Made by a program: the position numbers and the translations under genes
Part shown: positions 23,396 through 34,925 of the stretch, piece after piece
Layout: each line of letters opens with the position of its first letter
Numbering within the stretch: the stretch's first letter is position 1
Notes under the pieces: model-generated
Database searches by the model: none
The model's input: only the letters and a program-made list of their open reading frames with translations
What the model was told of the DNA's origin: nothing
Origin: Diadema setosum
Lineage: Eukaryota; Echinodermata; Echinoidea; Diadematoida; Diadematidae
Length of the DNA stretch: 64,000 nucleotides
Direction: 5' to 3'
NCBI GenBank assembly: GCA_033980235.1
Contig: CM067065.1
Span: 10,004,373 to 10,068,372 of the forward strand

Positions 23396-23761
23396 TAAAA
23401 GGAAAATTTTAAAAAATGGGATTCATTTTAAATGTGGTTTTGCCGGAGGGATGGCAAGAATCCAATGGCAAACACACCAGACAAACGATTGCGTACTAGA
23501 TCATAAGCTAATATTGGATCAGGGCTATAGTCCTTCGTAATAGGGGAAAGTCTCCCAAAAGCTACGAATATTTGGACGCATCATGAGAAGAAATTGTATT
23601 ATGGAAAAGACTCGAATTCGAGGGGAAAGTGGAATGCAATACAAGGCGAGGGAGACGAACAAGAAGTCGGACTAGGAACACTAAAAAGTACACAGGGCAT
23701 TATTAGTTACTCGGCCGCGTCCCGTTGGACAGTAGATATAGGAGTATATATATATATATAT

Positions 23762-24360
23762 ATATATAGCGCTTTATACTGATGTTTCTAAGCGCATTAA
23801 TCCGGAAAAAGAACAGAAGAAAGTATATAAACATAAAAGTAAAATACAGCATTATGTATATATTATGATACAACGAACAGCAACAACAACAACAACAACA
23901 GAATTAAGGTTGTGTAAACAGATAAGTTTTCAACACTGACTTGAACCTAGCAACATTTTCAGTATTACGAATATAAAGAGGGATTTTATTCCAAAGAAGT
24001 GGGGACATAACAGAAAAGGCCCTATCACCATAACGGGTACAGGTGCGGGGACCACGTGATAAATGGAGAGTGGAGGAAGAACGGAGAGAACGGGTTGAAG
24101 TGGAGGAGCGGAAGGAAATTAACTCTTTAAGATAAGATGGGGCAAGATTATTGCATATCTTGTAAACAATGAGGAGGATTTCAAAGGTGATACGTTGATG
24201 ATGGGGAGCCAATGGAGGGATTGGAGAATTGGACTAATGTGGTCAGATCTTTTTGTAAGGGTCACAAACCTAGCAGCTGTATTTTGAAATCTTTGAAGTG
24301 GTGCAGTACTTGAAGCAGGGAGACCAACAAGAAGGGAATTGCAGTAGTCAAATCCATGCC
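23762..24360 (-). pseudogene. LINE fragment (L2/Rex-like): RT C-terminus and 3' end
   Basis: Reading leftward from about 24358 the translation gives DYCNSLLVGLP, FQNTAARFV, HISPILQSLHWLP, then after a frameshift near 24210 RITFEILLIVYKICN, SLRSSSTLHLSRGPRT, YGDRAFSVMSPLLWNKIP and FKSVLKTYLF, ending at 23904. These are hallmark motifs of the C-terminal region of non-LTR reverse transcriptases. The 3' UTR has a TTG repeat and ends AAGCGCTATATA beside a (TA)n. The catalytic RT part is missing. Its upstream edge abuts the (GAT)n tract at 24380. It is inactive. Confidence 0.85.
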
Positions 24361-24385
24361 ACGGCAGCGCGTATTTGTGACAATA

Positions 24386-24672
24386 TTGATGATAATGGTG
24401 AAGAGGATGATGATGATGATGACGACGATGATGATGATGATGATAATGATGATGATGATGATGATGAGGACGATAATGATAATGAAGATGATGGTGATGA
24501 TGATGGCGATGATAATGACGATGAGGAGGAGGACGATAATAATGATGATTATGATGGTGATGATGATGACAATGATAATGATGATAATGATGTTAATGAT
24601 GATGAAGATGATGATGATAATGATGATATTGATGATGACGTTGATGATGATGATAATAATAATGATGATGCT
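24386..24672. repeat. (GAT)n microsatellite, about 285 bp
   Basis: Imperfect GAT/GAC/AAT triplets. It encodes poly-Asp, poly-Met or poly-Ile depending on frame; none is a gene. Confidence 0.95.
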
Positions 24673-24969
24673 CAAGGGACTCGAAACTATACCACTGTAA
24701 CACTATAACAATTGCATAAATCACTCCATTTGTAAAACATGATTGTGTAAACTTGACTAATCTTTCAAAACAAAAAACAAAACAAAAACGTCAAAGACTC
24801 TTGCTTCAGGAAAAGCTGAACATAATTTGGTTAAAGCACGGCCTTCTTCTTCATATTGGGTGTTCACCTAAAAGCACTGCAAAAGACAGGTCCATTTTAA
24901 TCGATCAAGATTCAGGAACCGTATTCAAGTGGACTCTCGATAAAATGAAGTGCTCAGTACCGGCAGTTT

Positions 24970-25122
24970 TCTTTCGTTATATGGAAATTTCATTATAACG
25001 GAACAATTAAACAATAAAGAACATAGAGGTAATAATGTTGGGAGCCTAAATTTTTACTTCGGTATAACCGATGTTTCGTTATAAGCATGCTCATTATAAC
25101 GGGAGTGCGCACTGTACTGTGG
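24970..25122. mobile_element. End of a CGTTATAACGG-type DNA transposon
   Basis: CATTATAACGGAACAA, TTCGTTATAAGCATGC and CATTATAACGGGAGTGCGCA recur in 150 bp, ending GCACTGTA. This pattern resembles ends of pogo/Tigger-like Tc1/mariner elements. The partner end was not located and no transposase is present. Confidence 0.45.
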
Positions 25123-25149
25123 TTTAATTTTTTTTTATCTTTGTTATCA

Positions 25150-25655
25150 TAGTGTCTCTCATGCATCCCCTGCTCGAAAAAACAAAGTACCTCAAAGTGT
25201 TATCACAGTGTGTTCAGATAGTCGGAGTTTCACGCTGTGAAGATAATTTCACACTGCTGTTTTTTTTTTCACACAGTATTCACACATTGATGTTCTGTTT
25301 TATACTGTTAGTTGATGATTTAAAATGTGTTCACAATGTTAAAACGCTCGAATCTAATAATGAAAAACAGATTTCACACTGTGGTGTGTTCTTCTCACAG
25401 GGTATTCACATAGTAATAATTTTTCTGTCTCACACTGTGAATTGATGATTCACATTGTAAATAAATAATAATTCTCAATGCGCACACACTGTTAAAACGG
25501 TCGAATTTAACAGTGTGAAGAGATTTCACACTGTTAAGAGATTTCACACTGTGTTCACAATGTCTTTACCCTGTATTTCACACTGTGTTCGCAATGTCTT
25601 TACCCTGTATTTTACATTGTGTTTCACACTGTGGGACACTTTGTTCTTTACAGGA
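25150..25655. mobile_element. Element built from TTCACACTGTG units
   Basis: More than ten TCACACTGT or TCACAGTGT-type units occur in both orientations over about 500 bp, ending TTTCACACTGTGGGACAC. Organisation resembles the AACACC element. No ORF with support. Confidence 0.55.
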
Positions 25656-25857
25656 AGGAATTTCTGGTATTTGACAAGGTAGAATGCAAGTAATTTCCAT
25701 GTTTTGATCTCAATTCTAATAAGGATACAAGTATTTGTTTCGATTTGCAAATTATCAAAACCCTCTAGATTTTTAGTCTTACAGGGCAAGAAGAACTGTG
25801 ATAAGTATTTGTAAATAAGTAATTCATAAGTTTGTTCATTTTTTGAGTGGTTCACAA

Positions 25858-26095
25858 CATACAAGCTTGCTTTTTAGTGGACCTCTCAGTTCTTTTTTTT
25901 TTCCTCAACTGAATCATAACTTTGTACTTTTTGGCCAGTATGCATTCTTTTGTTTATTTGTATCATTTATCTTTTACAAAGTTGAATGTTTACGTTTATG
26001 ATGTAATTCCAAATATATTATGCGTTATGTTTTGTTGAAAAAAAAAGAAGAATGAAAAAATAAATGAATTGAATTGAATTGAATTGAATTGAAGA
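25858..26095 (+). mobile_element. LINE 3' end fragment
   Basis: It opens ACAAGCTTGCTTTTTAGTGG and closes AAATAAATGAATTGAATTGAATTGAA. It is a severely 5'-truncated insertion lying directly upstream of a longer LINE copy. Confidence 0.7.
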
Positions 26096-26154
26096 TGCAG
26101 CAATGAAAAAAAAAAACAGACTTGGGCTGACAGACTTGGGCTGACATGTTTAAT

Positions 26155-27088
26155 TACAACAGCAACTTTTTACCTAAATTATTTCACGACTTATTTCATC
26201 GAAACAGTCATGTACATGTAACTATCATACGCGACGATCCGACGAATTCCATCTTCCATTAATGAGAACCGCACATGCCCAAAATACATTTCTTTATACC
26301 GGACCCAGACTTTGGAATAATCTAGATAATAGCTTAAAAGATTCCCCCAAATTCCTCACATTTAAATACAAATTCAGAAAACACTTACTCCCTACTTATT
26401 ATTCTAGATAATTTAAATTGCTTTAATTCATGCTTCAGGTTTCACCTGACCTGATGTCGCAGCACTTGACGTGTTCTGTATGCAGACCTCTCTTCTTTGT
26501 TCTTTCTTCTTTCCTCTTCCTTTCCTGTCTTTTGTTCTTCGTAGACTTGTATTGTTATTGTCTTCTCTCTTCTCGGCACTGTCTCGCGTCTTATATGTGT
26601 GTGGGTAACTGAATGTCTGTACGAGTGTGTCGTCCTTGTCATATTTTCCCGGTACACGCAGTTCAATGAACACTGTCTTATTATTGCCAAAGCCAGCGTA
26701 TCCCAAAATAACTATATGTTTACAAATGACTTAAGTAATTTATATTTAATACAATAGCTGTAAAAAAAAAAACAAACAAACAAACAACCCTTGAACAGTA
26801 TATTGTTTACTCATTATTTATCCAGCGATCCACGTCCCACAAGCGTTGCTTTTTAGTTGATCGCTATTTTCCATAATTGAAGTTATTTTCCGAACACTCA
26901 CGAAATATACATGCATTGTTCCTCGTAATTATTGTACTATGTTGTTGTATATAATTTTTCGAATACTACTGAATCTTTTGTAAACGTTTGGACAATATCA
27001 TTTCATATAATGTATACTTTGTATTATGTTTTGATTTTCGTTGATTGGAAATAAACTACGATTGAATTGAATTGAATTGAATTGACAT
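26155..27088 (+). pseudogene. 5'-truncated CR1-like LINE: ORF2 C-terminus plus complete 3' UTR
   Basis: The translation FLPKLFHDLFHRNSHVHV, then after a frameshift near 26218 HTRRSDEFHLPLMRT, LYTGPRLWNNL and FKYKFRKHLLPTY, with stop at 26409-26411, is the typical end of a CR1-group ORF2. The 3' UTR carries the conserved motif ACAAGCGTTGCTTTTTAG at about 26840 and ends GGAAATAAACTACGATTGAA followed by (TTGAA)n to 27085. It links the stem-loop 3' ends elsewhere in the window to this LINE family. Confidence 0.8.
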
Positions 27089-27209
27089 TACACACTTAGT
27101 AATGACATACGTAAGTATGTAAGACACTTAGTTGTTTAGTATGTTCATAATGTATCATGGTTAAATGTGATGATTTCTGGAATTGACACTTGACACTTAG
27201 AATTTGCAA

Positions 27210-27913
27210 TATGTGACCGTGCACAACAAAACGAACATAAAGTCGCACACTCTGATTTTGCGTGAGGACTGAAAATAAGTGAAATGGGTCAACCTAGCCG
27301 ATCTTGACCTTTTCATATTTTCTGAAAGAGCAGGTCTTCTTTTACATTATGCTAAAATTTGGTATCATAAAACGGGCGGGAAAGTGTGTTCTTTAGCAGT
27401 TTATCTCGAAAGATTTTTGGTAGAATAGTGTGATTAGGTGTGTCTTTAGAGTCCCCTTTTCATTCCTGAAAAACCTTGTACAAACTCTTCACTTTCAACT
27501 CTAATAACTTTTAAAATGATAGAGCTACTGCTTTGAAAGTTGGCATTATTATGGACAGGATGTGTTAATGAAGCATGCCCAATTTCAACTAAATCCGATA
27601 ATTTCTTCATTGTTGTTACTCTGGTGGTGTACTTCCTGTTTTTTTTTTTTTTTTGTCCCATTCATCGCACAGCAAGCACGGTTTGGTAAAGATTAAGTGC
27701 TTGAATAGACACTGTACTTCAGAGTCTCTTTTCTCAGTTCACACTTTTCCTGAGTTTGTGTTTTCTTTCCAATATTTACATAGGTTAGGGGAATCCATTT
27801 GACTTGAGTTATACATCATTTTAAAGCTTAAAGGCTACTCTTTCAAAATATGGTCTTAACTAAAAATTCATGTTTGGCGAATTTTTGTTTGTTTTGTGGT
27901 GCATGGTCACATA
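27210..27913 (+). mobile_element. GTGACCGTGCAC element, full-length copy (about 700 bp)
   Basis: The left end TATGTGACCGTGCACAACAA and right end (inverse) TATGTGACCATGCACCACAA form TIRs of about 27 bp including the ACAAAACGAACA motif. The non-coding interior contains CATAAAACGGGCGGGAAAG, CTCTAATAACTTTTAAAATG and GCACGGTTTGGTAAAGATTA. Copies: 13069, 48953 and 50186. Confidence 0.8.
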
Positions 27914-28569
27914 TTTATAATATGTATCCTGGTCAACTATACAGCGATTAACTTGATTGACACTTAAACACTTAGCAAATCGTGTAATATGTATCCGGGT
28001 CAAATGTGAAAATTATTAGTTGGATTGACACTTAATCACTTGGAAATGTATCCCGGACAAATATAATGGTTTGTTGAACTGGCACTTGACATTGAGAAAA
28101 TTTAACATTTATCTTGGACGAATGATGTAATGATTTATTGTTATACGCAAATTATTATAATTAGAGTGACTCTTCAACAATCAAATATTTAATGTGTATA
28201 TACTTCGAAAATGTACGGACATTAATTTCATTTTTATCTGATAGTTTTGTTAATCATCAAACTCAGTTGTACATACATGTAATTATGATTTATTGCTATA
28301 CAATGGGGCAGGTTTAGGTGGATTTGTCCTGCCTATGGCAAAGGCGGCGGACGGCACATTTTGAAACATGAGTCCAGTTGGCAATGGGTCTGGAAACCAG
28401 ACTATCGACGATCTGGTCATGGACCTACTACACACATGGGTAATGAATGGAGTACCTTCATTGTATCCCATCGTCACCACCGCCATCGGTTGAGTGCATC
28501 TTAATATTCTAAATGTTTGTTGTTGTTTTTATGACGCTTCTGACAGAAACAGGCGCATGAATCGATTTA

Positions 28570-29122
28570 AAGAAAACGAAAACCCGAAGAGAAGTGTGGA
28601 TTGACTGAAAGCAGCAACAGAAGTATAACACAGCAGTGAAAGTTCGAGGAAAATCAGACAATCGATGAATCGAAGTTATGAATTTTTAAAGTTTTGGTAT
28701 TGGAACCGCTGGATTGGGAAACTACTAAATGTTATGACGTCATGAGTGGACAACAATCACTTATAAAGAAAATATAACGGGAATTCCGCAAAAATTCATT
28801 TCTCATGAAAATTACATATTCCACTAACTTGATACTGACATTTGTGATAAGGGTAGTAATTCTTCTCCTGCTTTCAGAAAGTGCTCTTTCATTACGCTAG
28901 AAAAGTGAAAGTGAACATTTTCTTTACAAGCTACGATTGTTGTCCACACAAGGATGTCATAAACTCAAGTATTCTCCCTATCCAGTCATTACAACACAAA
29001 AACTTGAAAAGTTCACAACTTTTGAATCGATCGTCCGATTTTCCTCAAACTTTCACTGATATGTTCTACTAATGTTGCTGCTTTCACTAAATCCACATTT
29101 CTCTTTGGGTTTTGCTTTCCTT
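28570..29122. mobile_element. GTGGATTGAGTG TIR element, copy 1
   Basis: The left end AAACCCGAAGAGAAGTGTGG and the right end CCACATTTCTCTTTGGGTTT are inverses. Subterminal repeats extend the symmetry further (GTGAAAGTTCGAGGAAAATC against GATTTTCCTCAAACTTTCAC). No ORF. Related copies are at 31386 and 39010. Confidence 0.75.
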
Positions 29123-29884
29123 GAAGAGCGATGGCTGTAGAGTACGTCCCTGGTCTGGCTCACGAGTGTAACAATGGTACGTCAGTAGGTTTAAAGTCCA
29201 CCACTCAAAAATAACTAAACTTCAAAAGAAAGAGAAAAATATTCCCGGAACGAAACAAAACGTGGCAAAGATCAGAAAAGAAATATAAAGCAAGATATGA
29301 CATTTTTAAATTTCACATTTTTTCGGAAAACATTTCTTGACCAGTTCTTATGAATATTAAATTCAGCAAGTTGACGATGTCATGCTCTCACAATTTCTAT
29401 TTCATTTTATGCAATCTTATATATCAACTGTATCAATATAAAACCTGTCTTAAAACCATACAAAGTAGAAAAGAACTAATGTTTAGTCTAATATATCTTG
29501 GTATTGGAACATGCTTTTACTTCTATTAACTAAAAATGATATTTTTTTCCTAATTTCATATATAGCATACACGAAAACATTGACAGGGTATTTGACATCA
29601 TCAACTCGCTCGTTTGAATGTTTATGAGGACCGGTCAAGAAATTTTTCCGAAAAATTTGAAATTTCAAAATGTCATATCTTCCTTGTTTCTTATCCCATA
29701 TTTGTCATTTTGTCTCATTCCGTAGGGAATATTTTTATCTCTTTCTTTTGAAGTTTAATCATATTTCTTTTGTTGACTTTTTTTTTCAACAGGTGTATGC
29801 ATATAAAAATATTTCAAGTGCACAAATAGCTGTACCGTCTTACGTATGAAATTTAGCAACTTGTCTAATTGTTTCACTTTCCAT

Positions 29885-29990
29885 CTCAGAAGATGGCTGG
29901 GTAGCCCTCATTCAACTGAGCTAGCCGGTCCTACATGGAGTCGAGTAGGTATTTGGATTTTGGCGGGACCACCTCACTGGGTGATGCACC
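29885..29990 (-). mobile_element. tRNA-like SINE head fragment
   Basis: On the minus strand GGCTAGCTCAGTTGAATGAG resembles an A box and D arm. No clear B box follows. Weak call. Confidence 0.35.
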
Positions 29991-30017
29991 CTGCTCTTTT
30001 CTTTGAAGGCAAGAACA

Positions 30018-30178
30018 AACACACACACACGCTCTCACACACATGGGGCTTCCATTTGCCTCTTACTGGAGAATGGTATGCTTACCGACAACATTGCCCA
30101 GTTAAATTCGGGAATAGAAACCCCGGGGTCATTTTGATCTGGAGGCAGACGCGCTACCAACTGAGCCAAATCATCGCA
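30018..30178 (-). mobile_element. tRNA-derived SINE
   Basis: On the minus strand the head reads TTGGCTCAGTTGGTAGCGCG (D arm, A box) and a degraded B box GGTTTCTATTCCC. The body ends AGTAAGAGGCAAATGGAAGC followed by (TG)n. The tail resembles that of the copy near 40055. Confidence 0.6.
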
Positions 30179-31102
30179 ATACATTATCACAAGGATACCT
30201 AAATAAGAAGCGGAAGCGAGGGACAGAAAGTTGCAAACAGATCGAAGAACATACGGAGAGTCTGATTAAGAAGGGAAAAAAAGAGCGGAAGCAATCGATT
30301 AATTGAGAGTTCAGAATTTCACTTCCGTCTATTCTAATATTAGATTGCATGTTCCTGTTTGCGGTCTGTGGGAATATTTGGTCGCATTGTTTGTTTGTTT
30401 GTTTTGTTTTGTTTTTACGTTTGTATTTTTGTGACTTTTTCTTCTTGCAACTCGTATTTGGAGGATGGGAGTTACTTTCACTTGTGTAACTTTCCTCGTA
30501 GTGGTCAGATTGCGTCATGTTGCTATTGGCAGATCTTGCAGTGAGCGTGGTTTTTATCGGTCGTTGGCTTGCCAGAATTTCGCAACAGGAAATAACCGCT
30601 CACTGTTGATGGGGACAATAGTATGATGTCAATTAGGAACATATTGGTCTTTCTATTTCGTCATATATAATTTCTCTTCTTCATTTACTTTATCTGCCTC
30701 CCCCCCCCCCCCCATACACACGCTACCTTTTGACGTTTTCTGTAAGATCGTTGAGTTTACTTGATTACTTTCGTTTTTCTTTTTTTTTTATAGGTGCGTA
30801 TCAACTTTGTTTGCCAGCGCAGACACGTGGATGTAACCTGTATAGATAAAATGATTTGTAAGTAATGATGGCTATGAGGTAGAAAAACCGGGTTCATTTT
30901 TTTTTTCACATACTTTTGCTATTCTTTTTTTAACATATTTATATGTCTGACCAGTAGTGATGTATTGATTTGAATATTTTTCAAAATGTTTCAAGTGTAA
31001 AGTGTAAAGTTATTTCCATAATAAATGTCACATGTAGTAATAAATCAGACACATATTAGTCATTCGGCTGCTAAGTTTGATAATAGATAAACCAATGTAA
31101 AG

Positions 31103-31205
31103 ATAGATAGATAGATAGATAGATAAATAGATAAATAGATAAATAAATAAATAAATTAATTAATTAATTAATTAATTAATAAATAAATTAATTAATTAAT
31201 AGATA
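31103..31205. repeat. (GATA)n / (AATA)n / (ATTA)n microsatellite
   Basis: Three consecutive tetranucleotide tracts in about 100 bp. Confidence 0.9.
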
Positions 31206-31385
31206 CATTAATAACTGAATATATATGTGTGATGTATTCTGCTTTAGACGCTGTGGAATACTAGATGTCAATGCTTTTAAAATGAGGCTTTTTGCCTCAT
31301 GTATATTTCCCTTAAGATTATTTAAATCTGTTGAATCAACTTCTGATAAAAATGTATGTATATGTTATGAGTCGAGATTATAATT

Positions 31386-31970
31386 AAGGAAACCCAAACC
31401 CAAAGAGAAATGTGGATTGAGTGAGAGCAGCAACATTAGTAAAGCACATCAGTGAAAGTTTGAGGAAAATCGGCAATAATGATGCACAAGTTAGGAATTT
31501 TAAAAGTTTTGGTGTTGGAATCACTGGATAACGAGACTACTTTAGTTTTAGATATCATGTGTGGACAACAATATCAAAAAAATATAGAGAAAAGTTAGCA
31601 TGCTTTCACTTTCATAGCGCAATGAAAGTGCACTTGACTAATCACTTTTAGAAAGCAGGGGGAATAATTACTACCGTAATTACTACCGTAAACATAATGT
31701 CATTATCAAGTTGATGGAACGTGTAGTTTTCATAATTGTGTGTGTGTGTGTGTGTGTGTGGAATTCTCTTTATATTTTCTTCATATTGTTGTACACTAAT
31801 GACGTCATGAACTCTAGTAGTCTCCTTTTCCTGTCATTACAACACCAAAACTTTAAAAATTAATAACGTTTGCATCAATTGTCAGGGTTTTCCTCAAACT
31901 GCCACTGATGTGTTCTACTAATGTTGCTGCTTTCACTCAATCCACATTGCTCTTTTAATTTTGATTTCCT
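31386..31970. mobile_element. GTGGATTGAGTG TIR element, copy 2
   Basis: Left end AGGAAACCCAAACCCAAAGA and right end TCCACATTGCTCTTTTAATT followed by TTGATTTCCT. The interior includes the same direct and inverted GTGAAAGTTTGAGGAAAATC units as copy 1 and a (TG)n near 31738-31759. Confidence 0.75.
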
Positions 31971-32551
31971 ATTATATTATGGGTTGTTCGTTCGTTGTTT
32001 GCTCGTGCTTTTGCTTTTGCTTGCAATCTTTTAGGGTTTCTTTCATCTTTCGTCCACTGTAAGAACACAATGTTTGTTGTCTAAACCTTTCGTTCAGTCG
32101 TGCTTTTGTTTGTAGCTTTGTTCTCTTTTCTGTTTTTGTTATGTTTTTGTAAGTTTTTGCGTTCAGCGTCATGCACCTGTACTCCATCAAATTGTGCTTT
32201 GGAGTTGACGTTTGCACAGTGGCGCCGTCAATAGAACGTTCCTGTAATGTATTGAAATTCATGGATGTTTCTTTTCCTATACAGCCTAGTATATGGGTTA
32301 ATGCATTCACAGTTATGCTCCTTCCCATCAAGTTCCAGATGGAGGATTCGTAGGGCCAGCTTCCGGCAAGCTTTGTGGTTGCTAAGGGCAGTTTTTTGTG
32401 GATAAAGCATGCATTAAATCTGAATACATAACAGAACTGGTCTATTGAGACAGAGCTACATGAACAGGTTAATAAATTAACGCAAATACATTTTACAAAT
32501 CCCCACAGTGGTGTCTGAATATAAGTGTTCTCAATCAATCAAGAATTGGGG

Positions 32552-33989
32552 TTTAAAGGAAACCTCCGAATGATTTTCAGATTTTTACATTTTTTTTTTA
32601 TCAACAATTAATTTAGTTATACTTAGGACAAAGTTTCAAAATTTGTGATAATTAAGATGAAGAATAAAAATATTTTCAAAATTTAAAACAAATTACAATG
32701 AACAAGGATGATGACATGGCAGAGTCATCATAAGAATGCATGAGTTGGGGCTCAAGGAAGCAGAACAAAAGAAGAAGGCATGCAAAGATTATACGCAGGT
32801 GTACAGGATACCCTAACCCTAACCATATCTTACCATCACCCGTACCGTAGTGCGGGGATACCCTAACCCTAACAATAACTAGGGTTAGGGTCAGGGTATC
32901 CCCGCACTACGGTACGGGTGGTGGAAAGCTATGGTCCATGTTTGCTTCGTCTCTATGGTAACCGTCCGTCTCTGTGGCTTGGAACTTGATAATTTATTGT
33001 GAGGGTATCAGACTTAATTGTTTTGGGTGTGAACAACTTAAAGAGAAATCAAAGAGATTCATAGAACGTATTAGCACTTGCGCCGTAGATGATGAAGTGA
33101 TGTAAAACACCTAAATAATTTATTTCTAAGAGCACTAACTGCATAATGCAATGAAAATATTGTATTAGAGGGCGACTACATAGAAATGATGTAATGATTC
33201 ATTAATCAATAATTCTCTTCCTATGTGTGGGGCAGCTCCAGTTAAGCACATACTTCATTTTTTTTTTCTGAGTAGCGGCATTGACCCGTTTAGGACGGAG
33301 TAATTTTGCTACAACACGCATTTCTCATAGACACCAGCCTGAATATACTCGGGACTCGTCCTCAACGGGTTAAGAATGCTATCAAGATAAAATGACTGTT
33401 TTTACTCCATCTCTTGAACCTCCTTGATTTAATTGTCATGTTCTCGCTTTCTCTTAATTGCATATTCTATCATATTAGTGAATATTCTTTTTTAAGAGTG
33501 TACTCTCGATTTAGGTAATTTCTCTTTCTCTTTACTTGGACGTGCTTTCTATATCTCCTATATCTACTATTAATTTAGGTATACTGAGGACAAAGTTTCA
33601 AAATTTGTGATAATTGGGATGAAGAATAAGAATATTTTCAAAATGTTGAACAAATTGCAGTGAACAAGGATGATGACATGGCAGAGTCACCATCAGAATG
33701 CATGAGTTGGGGCTCAAGGAAGCAGAACAAAAGAAGAAGGCATGCATAGATTATACACAGGTGAACTCGCAAGCAAGCGGTATTGTAATGGAATTACACT
33801 GCTACATTTCTAAAATATGTGAATCTCCTATGTCATCATCCTTGTTCAGTGTAATTTGTTTAAGGTTTTTCAAAGTATTGTTTCTCTGCTCAAGACCCAC
33901 AATAAATTCCATAAATCTATACATGGAGTTGTCGATTTATGTACTACATGATGTGAAATTATGAAAATCGTCTGGAATGTCCCTTTAAA
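32552..33989. mobile_element. TTTAAAGGGACATTCC TIR element split by a nested insertion
   Basis: The left end reads TTTAAAGGAAACCTCCGAAT then GATTTTCA; the inverse of the right end reads TTTAAAGGGACATTCCAGAC then GATTTTCA. Inside, a 194-bp segment is present twice as a direct repeat (32608-32801 and 33570-33763) on either side of a 768-bp insertion related to 37901-38731. The open frames in it are not conserved between the two repeats. Confidence 0.7.
32802..33569. mobile_element. Insertion with telomere-like foldback, copy 1
   Basis: Begins with CCCTAACCCTAAC units. A palindrome is centred near 32878: GTACCGTAGTGCGGGGATAC against GTATCCCCGCACTACGGTAC. The following 620 bp closely match 38104-38731. 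It includes a palindromic CCCGTTTAGGACG / CGTCCTCAACGGG module at 33288-33372. Confidence 0.7.
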
Positions 33990-34199
33990 ACATGGGAGTT
34001 CAAACTTGCTGTAACTATTCTAACAACTGTCAGTTTGCTATTGATGCTCAAAAGAATTCCACTGGTGGATTTCGGCCTTTGATGATGGGGTTCGATGCCC
34101 CCGTCTTTCTGAACAATTTGAAGATTCATTTCGGGTTCCATGACATTTGCTCCTGCGACAATGGCTCCCATGAAGTGTCTGCACGCTAAGCAAAACAAA

Positions 34200-34290
34200 C
34201 CCACAAACGTGACCCTAACCCAAATCCTAATCCTCACATCAAACTAACCGTATTAAAATCCCTATCACAACCCTAAACCTAACCGTAAGT
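34200..34290. repeat. Degenerate CCTAAC repeats
   Basis: GACCCTAACCCAAATCCTAA and CCCTAAACCTAACCG: diverged telomere-like units on the + strand C-rich sense. Confidence 0.5.
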
Positions 34291-34699
34291 CTATGGAGAA
34301 AATAAGACCGGAGCAATTTTGTCGCAGGAGGAAATGTCGTGTAACCTCATTTTCAACGCTAATATAACATCGGAAATATTTTGCTTGTTTATCTAATAAA
34401 TTTAATGATGTTCCATTTAATGATAAAGTATAGTGACACAAAACGAAAAACGTCAAGAAATATTTATGTGCCAAAAAAATATATATAAATCTGAGCTGTA
34501 TGTCATGGGGAAATTGGAATCTGTTCTCTCACTGTAAAGCCAATTTCACCATCTTTCCAATCACTTTCTGTGCGAAGATGATGTCGTGTAATCTTACAAG
34601 CTTGAGTTAGAAACAAAGTTTGTTTCTGAAAAAAAACCCTCCGGCCTCAGTATACTACGAGCTGACATTGGTTTCTTTGATTTTGTGTACGTATTTTTC

Positions 34700-34925
34700 G
34701 AGGGTCCCATACCCTACAAGCTTTGCTTTTTAGTGGGACCCTCCATTTCCATTCTAATCTTTGTATTATGTATATGTATATACCTTAGAAAGGAAATTCT
34801 GTTGTCACTCGTGACCACTTGTACGTTTTCTTTGAAATTGTTACAAAAATGTTCTGTAAATGTATTGTATATAATTTTCCCTGTTTATTCAATGGAAATG
34901 GAAATAAAATTGAAATTGAATTGAA
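34700..34925 (+). mobile_element. LINE 3' end fragment with perfect stem-loop
   Basis: GGGTCCCA (34703-34710) pairs with TGGGACCC (34734-34741) around ACAAGCTTTGCTTTTTAG. It ends GAAATAAAATTGAAATTGAA. It is the clearest example of the family's conserved 3' structure. Confidence 0.75.

Noticed and set aside
22877..23412. Ile-rich and Leu-rich membrane-like frames
   Set aside because: Translated ATT/AAT triplet repeats, not a membrane protein.
24262..24708. Poly-Asp, poly-Met and poly-Ile frames
   Set aside because: Translated (GAT)n. Only the terminal part of the minus-strand frame overlaps real LINE-derived sequence, and in another frame.
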